A stretch of 64,000 nucleotides of DNA from Sialis fuliginosa (Eukaryota > Arthropoda > Insecta > Megaloptera > Sialidae). Positions 51,270-64,000 of this stretch are shown one piece after another. The DNA lies in NCBI GenBank assembly GCA_961205875.1, contig OY540818.1:2092001-2156000 (forward strand). The letters are read 5' to 3'. Position 1 is the stretch's first letter, and each line of letters begins with the position of its first letter. Both the position numbers and the translations under genes were made by a program. The notes beneath the pieces were generated by a model, which had not been told where the DNA came from, did no database searches, and worked only from the letters and a program-made list of their open reading frames with translations.

Positions 51270-53299
51270 CAACAAATTTAAACATAAATTCAAACATAAT
51301 TTTAAACATAAATTTAAACATAAATTTTAACATAAATTTAAACATTAATTAAAACATAAATTTAAACATAAATTTAAACTTAAATATAAATTTAAACATA
51401 AATTAAAACAAAAATTAAAACATAAACTTAAACATAAACTTAAACATAAACTTAAACATAAATTTAAACATAAATTTTAACATAAATTTAAACATAAATT
51501 AAAACATAAATTTAAACATAAATTTAAACATAAATTTAAACATAAATTAAAACATAAAAAAAAACATAAACTTAAATTTAAACATAAATTTAAACATAAA
51601 TTTAAACATTATTTTAAACATAAATTTAAACATAAATTAAAATATAAACATAAATTTTAACATAAATTTAAACATAAATAAAAATATAAACATAAATTTA
51701 AACATAAATTTAAACATAAATTTAAGCATAAATATAAACATAAATTTAAACATAAATTAAAACATAAACTTAAATTTAAACATAAATTTAAACATAAATT
51801 AAAACATAAATTAAAACATAAACATAAACATAAACATAAATTTAAACATAAATTTAAATATAAATTTAAACATAAATTTAAACATTAATTTAAACATAAA
51901 TTTAAACATAAATTAAAACATAAATTAAAACATAAACTTAAACATAAACTTAAACATAATCTTAAACATAAATTTAAACATAAATTTAACCATAAATTTA
52001 AACATAAATTTAAACATAAATTTAAACATCAATTTAAACAACAAATTTAAACATAAATTCAAACATAATTTTAAACATAAATTTAAACATAAATTTAAAC
52101 ATAAATTTAAACATAAATTTAAACATAAATTTAAACATAAATTAAAACATAAAAAAAAACATAAACTTAAATTTAAACATAAATTTAAACATAAATTTAA
52201 ACATTATTTTAAACATAAATTTAAACATAAATTAAAACATAAACTTAAATTTAAACATAAATTTAAACATAAATTTAAACATAAATTTAAACATAAATTT
52301 AAACATAAATTTAAACATAAATTTAAACATAAATTAAAATATAAACTTAAATTTAAACATAAATTTAAACATAAATTAAATCTTAAACATAAACTTAAAC
52401 ATAAATTTAAACATAAATTTAAACATAAATTAAAACATAAACTTAAATTTAAACATAAATTTAAACATAAATTTAAACTTAAATTTAAACATAAATTAAA
52501 ACATAAACTTAAACATAAACTTAAACATAAATTTAAACATAAATTTAAACATTAATTTAAACATAAATTTAAACATAAATTTAAACATAAATTTAAACAA
52601 CAAATTTAAACATAAATTCAAACATAATTTTACACATAAATTTAAACATAAATTTTAACATAAATTTAAACATAAATTAAAACATAAATTTAAACATAAA
52701 TTTAAACATAAATTTAAATATAAATTAAAACATAAATTAAAACATAAACTTAAATTTAAACATAAATTTAAACATAAATTAAATCTTAAACATAACCTAA
52801 CATAAATTTAAACATAAATTTAAACATAAATTTAAACATAAATTAAAACATAAACTTAAATTTAAATATAAATTTAAACATAAATTTAAACTTAAATTTA
52901 AACATAAATTAAAACATAAACTTAAACATAAACTTAAACATAAACTTAAACATAAATTTAAACATAAATTTAAACATAAATTTAAACATAAATTAAAACA
53001 TAAATTTAAACATAAATTTAAAAATAAATTTAAACATAAATTAAAACAAACTTAAATTTAAACATAAATTTAAACATAAATTAAATCTTAAACATAAACT
53101 TAAACATAAATTTAAACATAAATTTAAACATAAATTAAAACATAAACTTAAATTTAAACATAAATTTAAACATAAATTTAAACTTAAATTTAAACATAAA
53201 TTTAAACATAAATTTAAACATTAATTTAAAGATAAATTTAAATTTAAATATAAACTTAAACATAAACTTAAACATAAACTTAAACATAAATTTATACAT
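50967..53299 (+). repeat. Dodecamer satellite array
   Basis: Forward dodecamers that include the start of the second 2782-bp unit. Punctuation is the same as at 48.5-50.5 kb (A9 tract near 52150, hexamer triplet near 51827, TTACACATAAA near 52630). No gene seen. Confidence 0.94.
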
Positions 53300-54047
53300 A
53301 TGTTTAAGTTTAAGATTATATTTATGTTTATGTTTTAGTTAATGTTTAAGATTATGTTTTAATTGATGTTTAAATTCATGTTTAAATTTACGTTTAATTT
53401 GATGTTTAAGTTTATGTTTAAGATTATGTTTTAATTTATGTTTAAATTTATGTATGAATTTATGTTTAATATTTTGTTTATGTTTATGTTTTAATTAATG
53501 TTTAAATTTATGTTAAAATTTATGTTTAAATTTATGTTAAAATTTATGTTTAAATTTATGTTTAAAATTATGTTTATGTTTATGTTGAAGTTTATATTTA
53601 AGTTTATGTTTAAATTAATGTTTAAGTTTATGTTTTAATGTATGTTTAAATTTATGTTTGAATTTATGTTTAAGTTTATGTTTAAGTTTTTGTTTTAATT
53701 TATGTTTAAATTTATGTTTGAATTTATGTTTAAATTTAGGTTTAATTTAAACATAAATTTAAATATAAACTTAAACATAAAATTAAACGTAAATTTAAAC
53801 ATATATTAAAACATAAACTTAAACATAAACTTAAACTTAAATTCAAACATAAATTTAAACATAAATTTAAACATAAATTAAATCTTAAACATAAACTTAA
53901 ACATAAATTTAAACATAAATTTAAACATAAATTTAAACATAAATTTAAACTTATATTTAAGCATAAATTTAAACATAAATTTAAACATAAATTTAAACAT
54001 AAATTAAAACATAAACTTAAATTTAAACATAAATTTAAACATAAATT
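51270..54047 (+). repeat. Tandem 2782-bp higher-order unit, copy 2
   Basis: Near-identical continuation of the preceding unit. Similarity ends near 54047, where AAATTTCAACATAAATTAAAAC replaces the ACAACAAATTT that opens a unit. Confidence 0.9.
53300..53748 (-). repeat. Inverted dodecamer block without an island (block R3)
   Basis: Copy of R2 within the second 2782-bp unit; same CATATG entry and AGGTTTAATTTAAAC exit. Confidence 0.9.
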
Positions 54048-57000
54048 TCAACATAAATTAAAACATAAACTTAAATCTAAACATAAATTTAAACATAAAT
54101 TTAAACATAAATTAAAACATAATATAAACTTAAACATAAATTTAAACATAAATTTAAACATAAATTTAAACATAAATTTAACCATAAATTTAAACATAAA
54201 TTTTAACATAAATTTAAACAAAAATAAAACATAAATTTAAACATAAATTTAAACATAAATTTAAACATAAATTAAAACATAAAAAAAAAACATAAATTAA
54301 AACTTAAAAAAAAACATAAATTTAAATTTAAACATAAATTTAAACATAATTTTAAACATAAATTTAAACATAAATTTAAACATAAATTAAAATATAAACA
54401 TAAATTTTAACATAAATTTAAACATAAATAAAAATATAAACATAAATTTAAACATAAATTTAAACATAAATTTAAACATAAATTTAAACATAAATTTAAG
54501 CATAAATATAACCATAAATTTAAACATAAATTAAAACATAAACTTAAATTTAAACATAAATTTAAACATAAATAAAAACATAAATTAAAACATAAACATA
54601 AACATAAACATAAATTTAAACATAAATTTAAACATAAATTTAAACATAAATTTAAACATAAATTTAAACATAAATTTAAACATAAATTTAAACATAAATT
54701 TATACATAAATTAAAACATAAATTAAAACATAAACTTAAACATAAACTTAAACATAATCTTAAACATAAATTTAAACATAATATTAACCATAAATTTAAA
54801 TATAAATTTAAACATAAATTTAAACATCAATTTAAACAACAAATTTAAACATAAATTCAAACATAATTTTAAACATAAATTTAAACATAAAATTTAACAT
54901 CAATTTAAACATAAATTAAAACATAAATTTAAACATAAATTTAAACATAAATTTAAACATAAATTAAAACATAAATTAAAACATAAACTTAAATTTAAAC
55001 ATAAATTTAAACATAAATTTAAACATAAATTAAAATATAAACTTAAATTTAAACATAAATTTAAACATAAATTAAATCTTAAACATAAACTTAAACATAA
55101 ATTTAAACATAAATTTAAACATAAATTAAAACATAAACTTAAATTTAAACATAAATTTAAACATAAATTTAAACTTAAATTTAAACATAAATTAAAACAT
55201 AAACTTAAACATAAACTTAAACAAAAATTTAAACATAAATTTAAACATAAATTTAAACATAAATTAAAACATAAACTTAAATTTAAACTTAAATTTAAAC
55301 ATAAACTTAAACATAAATTTAAAAATAAATTTAAACATAATTTAAAACAAACTTAAATTTAAACATAAATTTAAACATAAATTAAATCTTAAACATAAAC
55401 TTAAACATAAATTTAAACATAAATTTAAACATAAATTTAAACATAAATTTAAACATAAATTTAAACATAAATTTAAACTTAAATTTAAGCATAAATTTAA
55501 ACATAAATTTAAACATAAATTTAAACATAAATTAAAACATAAACTTAAATTTAAACATAAATTTAAACATAAATTTAAACATAAATTAAAACATAAACTT
55601 AAATTTAAAAATTAACTTAAAAATAAATTTAAACATTATTTAAAACAAAAATTTAAACATAAATTTAAACATAAATTAAAAACATAAATTTAAACATAAA
55701 TTAAAACATAAATTTAAACAATAATTTAAACATAAATTTAAACATAATTTAAACATAAATTTAAACATAAATTAAAACATAAACTGAAATTAAAACATAA
55801 ATTTAAACATAAATTCAAACATAAATTTAAACATAAATTAAAACATAAATTAAAACATAAATTAAAATATAAACTTAAATTTAAACATAAATTTAAATAT
55901 AAATTTAAACATAAATTTAAACATAAATTTAAACATAAATTTAAACATAAATTTAAACATAAATTTAAACATAAATTTTAACTTTATTTTAAACATAAAT
56001 TTAAACTTAAATTTAAACATAAATTTAAACATAAATTTAAACATAAATTTCAACAAAAATTTAAACATAAATTTAAACATAAATCTAAACATAAATTTAA
56101 ACATAAATTTATACATAAATTTAAACATAAATTTATACATAAATTTAAACATAAATTTATACATAAAATTAAACATAAATTTAAACATAAATTTAAACAA
56201 AAATTTAAACATAAATAAAAACATAAATTAAAACATAAACATAAACATAAACATAAATTTAAACATAAATTTAAACATAAATTTAAACATAAATTTAAAC
56301 ATAAATATAAACATAAATTTAAACATAAATTTAAACATAAATTTAAACATAAATTTTAACTTTATTTTAAACATAAATTTAAACTTTAATTTAAACATAA
56401 ATTTAAACATAAATTTAAACATAAATTTCAACAAAAATTTAAACATAAAGTTAAACATAAATCTAAACATAAATTTAAACATAAATTTATACATAAATTT
56501 AAACATAAATTTATACATAAAATTAAACATAAATTTAAACTTAAATTTAAACATAAATTTAAACATAAATAAAAACATAAATTAAAACATAAACATAAAC
56601 ATAAACATAAATTTAAACATAAATTTAAACATAAATTTAAACATAAATTTAAACATTAATTTAAACATAAATTTAAACATAAATTAAAACATAAATTAAA
56701 ACATAAACTTAAACATAAACTTAAACATAATCTTAAACATAAATTTAAACATAAATTTAACCATAAATTTAAATATAAATTTAAACATAAATTTAAACAT
56801 AAATTTAAACATAAATTAAAATATAAACTTAAATTTAAACATAAATTTAAACATAAATTAAATCTTAAACATAAACTTAAACATAAATTTAAACATAAAT
56901 TTAAACATAAATTAAAACATAAACTTAAATTTAAACATAAATTTAAACATAAATTTAAACATAAATTTAAACATAAATTAAAATATAAACTTAAATTTAA

Positions 57001-60000
57001 ACATAAATTTAAACATAAATTAAATCTTAAACATAAACTTAAACATAAATTTAAACATAAATTTAAACATAAATTAAAACATAAACTTAAATTTAAACAT
57101 AAATTTAAACATAAATTTAAACTTAAATTTAAACATAAATTAAAACATAAACTTAAACATAAACTTAAACAAAAATTTAAACATAAATTTAAACATAAAT
57201 TTAAACATAAATTAAAACATAAACTTAAATTTAAACTTAAATTTAAACATAAACTTAAACATAAATTTAAAAATAAATTTAAACATAATTTAAAACAAAC
57301 TTAAATTTAAACATAAATTTAAACATAAATTAAATCTTAAACATAAACTTAAACATAAATTTAAACATAAATTTAAACATAAATTTAAACATAAATTTAA
57401 ACATAAATTTAAACATAAATTTAAACTTAAATTTAAGCATAAATTTAAACATAAATTTAAACATAAATTTAAACATAAATTAAAACATAAACTTAAATTT
57501 AAACATAAATTTAAACATAAATTTAAACATAAATTAAAACATAAACTTAAATTTAAAAATTAACTTAAAAATAAATTTAAACATTATTTAAAACAAAAAT
57601 TTAAACATAAATTTAAACATAAATTAAAAACATAAATTTAAACATAAATTAAAACATAAATTTAAACAATAATTTAAACATAAATTTAAACATAATTTAA
57701 ACATAAATTTAAACATAAATTAAAACATAAACTGAAATTAAAACATAAATTTAAACATAAATTCAAACATAAATTTAAACATAAATTAAAACATAAATTA
57801 AAACATAAATTAAAATATAAACTTAAATTAAAACATAAATTTAAATATAAATTTAAACATAAATTTAAACATAAATTTAAACATAAATTTAAACATAAAT
57901 TTAAACATAAATTTAAACATAAATTTTAACTTTATTTTAAACATAAATTTAAACTTTAATTTAAACATAAATTTAAACATAAATTTAAACATAAATTTCA
58001 ACAAAAATTTAAACATCAATTTAAACATAAATCTAAACATAAATTTAAACATAAATTAAAACATAAACTTAAATTTAAACTTAAATTTAAACATAAACTT
58101 AAACATAAATTTAAAAATAAATTTAAACATAATTTAAAACAAACTTAAATTTAAACATAAATTTAAACATAAATTAAATCTTAAACATAAACTTAAACAT
58201 AAATTTAAACATAAATTTAAACATAAATTTAAACATAAATTTAAACATAAATTTAAACATAAATTTAAACTTAAATTTAAGCATAAATTTAAACATAAAT
58301 TTAAACATAAATTTAAACATAAATTAAAACATAAACTTAAATTTAAACATAAATTTAAACATAAATTTAAACATAAATTAAAACATAAACTTAAATTTAA
58401 AAATTAACTTAAAAATAAATTTAAACATTATTTAAAACAAAAATTTAAACATAAATTTAAACATAAATTAAAAACATAAATTTAAACATAAATTAAAACA
58501 TAAATTTAAACAATAATTTAAACATAAATTTAAACATAATTTAAACATAAATTTAAACATAAATTAAAACATAAACTGAAATTAAAACATAAATCTAAAC
58601 ATAAATTCAAACATAAATTTAAACATAAATTAAAACATAAATTAAAACATAAATTAAAATATAAACTTAAATTTAAACATAAATTTAAATATAAATTTAA
58701 ACATAAATTTAAACATAAATTTAAACATAAATTTAAACATAAATTTAAACATAAATTTAAACATAAATTTTAACTTTATTTTAAACATAAATTTAAACTT
58801 AAATTTAAACATAAATTTAAACATAAATTTAAACATAAATTTCAACAAAAATTTAAACATAAATTTAAACATAAATCTAAACATAAATTTAAACATAAAT
58901 TTATACATAAATTTAAACATAAATTTATACATAAATTTAAACATAAATTTATACATAAAATTAAACATAAATTTAAACATAAATTTAAACAAAAATTTAA
59001 ACATAAATAAAAACATAAATTAAAACATAAACATAAACATAAACATAAATTTAAACATAAATTTAAACATAAATTTAAACATAAATTTAAACATAAATAT
59101 AAACATAAATTTAAACATAAATTTAAACATAAATTTAAACATAAATTTTAACTTTATTTTAAACATAAATTTAAACTTTAATTTAAACATAAATTTAAAC
59201 ATAAATTTAAACATAAATTTCAACAAAAATTTAAACATAAAGTTAAACATAAATCTAAACATAAATTTAAACATAAATTTATACATAAATTTAAACATAA
59301 ATTTATACATAAAATTAAACATAAATTTAAACTTAAATTTAAACATAAATTTAAACATAAATAAAAACATAAATTAAAACATAAACATAAACATAAACAT
59401 AAATTTAAACATAAATTTAAACATAAATTTAAACATAAATTTAAACATAAATTTAAACATAAATTTAAACATAAATTAAAACATAAATTAAAACATAAAC
59501 TTAAACATAAACTTAAACATAATCTTAAACATAAATTTAAACATAAATTTAACCATAAATTTAAATATAAATTTAAACATAAATTTAAACATAAATTTAA
59601 ACATAATTTAAAATATAAACTTAAATTTAAACATAAATTTAAACATAAATTAAATCTTAAACATAAACTTAAACATAAATTTAAACATAAATTTAAACAT
59701 AAATTAAAACATAAACTTAAATTTAAACATAAATTTAAACATAAATTTAAACATAAATTTAAACATAAATTAAAATATAAACTTAAATTTAAACATAAAT
59801 TTAAACATAAATTAAATCTTAAACATAAACTTAAACATAAATTTAAACATAAATTTAAACATAAATTAAAACATAAACTTAAATTTAAACATAAATTTAA
59901 ACATAAATTTAAACTTAAATTTAAACATAAATTAAAACATAAACTTAAACATAAACTTAAACAAAAATTTAAACATAAATTTAAACATAAATTTAAACAT

Positions 60001-63000
60001 AAATTAAAACATAAACTTAAATTTAAACTTAAATTTAAACATAAACTTAAACATAAATTTAAAAATAAATTTAAACATAATTTAAAACAAACTTAAATTT
60101 AAACATAAATTTAAACATAAATTAAATCTTAAACATAAACTTAAACATAAATTTAAACATAAATTTAAACATAAATTTAAACATAAATTTAAACATAAAT
60201 TTAAACATAAATTTAAACTTAAATTTAAGCATAAATTTAAACATAAATTTAAACATAAATTTAAACATAAATTAAAACATAAACTTAAATTTAAACATAA
60301 ATTTAAACATAAATTTAAACATAAATTAAAACATAAACTTAAATTTAAAAATTAACTTAAAAATAAATTTAAACATTATTTAAAACAAAAATTTAAACAT
60401 AAATTTAAACATAAATTAAAAACATAAATTTAAACATAAATTAAAACATAAATTTAAACAATAATTTAAACATAAATTTAAACATAATTTAAACATAAAT
60501 TTAAACATAAATTAAAACATAAACTGAAATTAAAACATAAATTTAAACATAAATTCAAACATAAATTTAAACATAAATTTAAACATAAATTAAAACATAA
60601 ACTTAAATTTAAACTTAAATTTAAACATAAACTTAAACATAAATTTAAAAATAAATTTAAACATAATTTAAAACAAACTTAAATTTAAACATAAATTTAA
60701 ACATAAATTAAATCTTAAACATAAACTTAAACATAAATTTAAACATAAATTTAAACATAAATTTAAACATAAATTTAAACATAAATTTAAACATAAATTT
60801 AAACTTAAATTTAAGCATAAATTTAAACATAAATTTAAACATAAATTTAAACATAAATTAAAACATAAACTTAAATTTAAACATAAATTTAAACATAAAT
60901 TTAAACATAAATTAAAACATAAACTTAAATTTAAAAATTAACTTAAAAATAAATTTAAACATTATTTAAAACAAAAATTTAAACATAAATTTAAACATAA
61001 ATTAAAAACATAAATTTAAACATAAATTAAAACATAAATTTAAACAATAATTTAAACATAAATTTAAACATAATTTAAACATAAATTTAAACATAAATTA
61101 AAACATAAACTGAAATTAAAACATAAATTTAAACATAAATTCAAACATAAATTTAAACATAAATTAAAACATAAATTAAAACATAAATTAAAATATAAAC
61201 TTAAATTAAAACATAAATTTAAATATAAATTTAAACATAAATTTAAACATAAATTTAAACATAAATTTAAACATAAATTTAAACATAAATTTAAACATAA
61301 ATTTTAACTTTATTTTAAACATAAATTTAAACTTTAATTTAAACATAAATTTAAACATAAATTTAAACATAAATTTCAACAAAAATTTAAACATCAATTT
61401 AAACATAAATCTAAACATAAATTTAAACATAAATTTATACATAAATTTAAACATAAATTTATACATAAAATTAAACATAAATTTAAACATAAATTTAAAC
61501 AATAATTTAAACATAAATTTAAACATAATTTAAACATAAATTTATACATAAATTAAAACATAAACTGAAATTAAAACATAAATTTAAACATAAATTCAAA
61601 CATAAATTTAAACATAAATTAAAACATAAATTAAAACATAAATTAAAATATAAACTTAAATTTAAACATAAATTTAAATATAAATTTAAACATAAATTTA
61701 AACATAAATTTAAACATAAATTTAAACATAAATTTAAACATAAATTTAAACATAAATTTTAACTTTATTTTAAACATAAATTTAAACTTAAATTTAAACA
61801 TAAATTTAAACATAAATTTAAACATAAATTTCAACAAAAATTTAAACATAAATTTAAACATAAATCTAAACATAAATTTAAACATAAATTTATACATAAA
61901 TTTAAACATAAATTTATACATAAAATTAAACATAAATTTAAACATAAATTTAAACAAAAATTTAAACATAAATAAAAACATAAATTAAAACATAAACATA
62001 AACATAAACATAAATTTAAACATAAATTTAAACATAAATTTAAACATAAATTTAAACATAAATTTAAACATAAATTTAAACATAAATTTAAACATAAATT
62101 TAAACATAAATTTTAACTTTATTTTAAACATAAATTTAAACTTTAATTTAAACATAAATTTAAACATAAATTTAAACATAAATTTCAACAAAAATTTAAA
62201 CATAAAGTTAAACATAAATCTAAACATAAATTTAAACATAAATTTATACATAAATTTAAACATAAATTTATACATAAAATTAAACATAAATTTAAACATA
62301 ATTTAAACATAAATTTAAACATAAATAAAAACATAAATTAAAACATAAACATAAACATAAACATAAATTTAAACATAAATTTAAACATAAATTTATACAT
62401 AAAATTAAACATAAATTTAAACATAAATTTAAACAAAAATTTAAACATAAATAAAAACATAAATTAAAACATAAACATAAACATAAACATAAATTTAAAC
62501 ATAAATTTAAACATAAATTTAAACATAAATTTAAACATAAATTTAAACATAAATTCAAACATAAATTTAAACATAAATTTAAACATAAATTTAAACATAA
62601 ATTTAAACATAAATTTAAACATAAATTTTAACTTTATTTTAAACATAAATTTAAACTTTAATTTAAACATAAATTTAAACATAAATTTAAACATAAATTT
62701 CAACAAAAATTTAAACATAAAGTTAAACATAAATCTAAACATAAATTTAAACATAAATTTATACATAAATTTAAACATAAATTTATACATAAAATTAAAC
62801 ATAAATTTAAACTTAAATTTAAACATAAATTTAAACATAAATAAAAACATAAATTAAAACATAAACATAAACATAAACATAAATTTAAACATAAATTTAA
62901 ACATAAATTTAAACATAAATTTAAACATAAATTTAAACATAAATTTAAACATAAATTAAAACATAAATTAAAACATAAACTTAAACATAAACTTAAACAT

Positions 63001-64000
63001 AATCTTAAACATAAATTTAAACATAAATTTAACCATAAATTTAAATATAAATTTAAACATAAATTTAAACATAAATTTAAACATAAATTAAAATATAAAC
63101 TTAAATTTAAACATAAATTTAAACATAAATTAAATCTTAAACATAAACTTAAACATAAATTTAAACATAAATTTAAACATAAATTAAAACATAAACTTAA
63201 ATTTAAACATAAATTTAAACATAAATTTAAACATAAATTTAAACATAAATTAAAATATAAACTTAAATTTAAACATAAATTTAAACATAAATTAAATCTT
63301 AAACATAAACTTAAACATAAATTTAAACATAAATTTAAACATAAATTAAAACATAAACTTAAATTTAAACATAAATTTAAACATAAATTTAAACTTAAAT
63401 TTAAACATAAATTAAAACATAAACTTAAACATAAACTTAAACAAAAATTTAAACATAAATTTAAACATAAATTTAAACATAAATTAAAACATAAACTTAA
63501 ATTTAAACTTAAATTTAAACATAAACTTAAACATAAATTTAAAAATAAATTTAAACATAATTTAAAACAAACTTAAATTTAAACATAAATTTAAACATAA
63601 ATTAAATCTTAAACATAAACTTAAACATAAATTTAAACATAAATTTAAACATAAATTTAAACATAAATTTAAACATAAATTTAAACATAAATTTAAACTT
63701 AAATTTAAGCATAAATTTAAACATAAATTTAAACATAAATTTAAACATAAATTAAAACATAAACTTAAATTTAAACATAAATTTAAACATAAATTTAAAC
63801 ATAAATTAAAACATAAACTTAAATTTAAAAATTAACTTAAAAATAAATTTAAACATTATTTAAAACAAAAATTTAAACATAAATTTAAACAATAATTTAA
63901 ACATAAATTTAAACATAATTTAAACATAAATTTAAACATAAATTAAAACATAAACTGAAATTAAAACATAAATTTAAACATAAATTCAAACATAAATTTA
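53749..64000 (+). repeat. Dodecamer satellite array, 10.2 kb to the window end
   Basis: Forward dodecamers throughout, with no island, no inverted block and no pure hexamer array longer than about four units. Rich in CATAAATTTATA, TTCAACAAAAATTT, AACTTTATTTT and CTGAAATTAAAAC variants. The array continues past the window edge. No gene seen. Confidence 0.94.
55300..63990 (+). repeat. Higher-order repeat, main period about 2792 bp
   Basis: The marker AATTAACTTAAAAATAAATT occurs with its ATTAACTT core near 55611, 57559, 58403, 60351, 60937 and 63831; 55611 to 58403 and 57559 to 60351 are both 2792 bp. Two long repeat frames at 55862-56224 and 56228-56578 recur with identical translations 2792 bp later (58654 and 59020). 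Further partial copies near 61643, 61985 and 62464 show shortened and rearranged units. Confidence 0.88.

Overview
This window holds no gene I can support. It is 64 kb of eukaryote-type, extremely AT-rich satellite DNA (roughly 10% GC by motif composition). Two related short motifs make up nearly all of it: a hexamer, CATAAA, and a dodecamer, CATAAATTTAAA, which reads as two diverged hexamers (CATAAA + TTTAAA). The open reading frames that appear (Met-Phe, Asn-Ile, Cys-Leu, Lys-Phe-Lys-His runs) arise because 6 and 12 are multiples of 3, so a stop-free frame stays stop-free along an array. I see no rRNA, tRNA, CRISPR, ordinary transposase or other coding domain. The species cannot be named from this sequence. 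The pattern of kilobase-scale higher-order repeats fits heterochromatin (pericentromeric, subtelomeric, or on a sex or B chromosome), but that is inference.

The notable component is a complex 265-bp 'island', present as ten full copies (126, 3119, 4699, 14939, 17227, 20117, 23280, 33425, 42632, 44829) and one 5'-truncated copy (9361). All lie in the same orientation. Each full copy sits between a left array of (CATAAA)n and a right array of (TTTATG)n, so it is the loop of a long inverted repeat. Pure hexamer arrays of any length occur only next to islands. After the right arm the sequence passes through reversed dodecamers and returns to the forward orientation, in most copies at a palindrome around TATGTACATA. 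All ten full islands are exactly 265 bp, while their arms vary from about 15 to 97 hexamers.

Layout. 1-7.4 kb: islands 1-3, with a roughly 4.6-4.7 kb duplication relating island 1 and its downstream array to island 3. 7.4-14.7 kb: dodecamers with an island-free inverted block (7965), the truncated island and a 1.54-kb tandem duplication. 14.7-22 kb: islands 5-7 and an unrelated fold-back inversion at 18.76 kb. 22-42.3 kb: a tandem duplication of a roughly 10.15-kb unit, each unit with one island (8 and 9). 42.3-45.4 kb: islands 10 and 11. 45.4-64 kb: no island, but several higher-order repeats (about 0.77-0.79, 2.78 and 2.79 kb) and two more copies of the island-free inverted block.

The most interesting hypothesis is that island plus arms is, or derives from, a foldback-type element whose inverted termini are short tandem repeats, and that the surrounding satellite grew from those termini. 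This rests on architecture only; no transposase or target-site duplication is visible.
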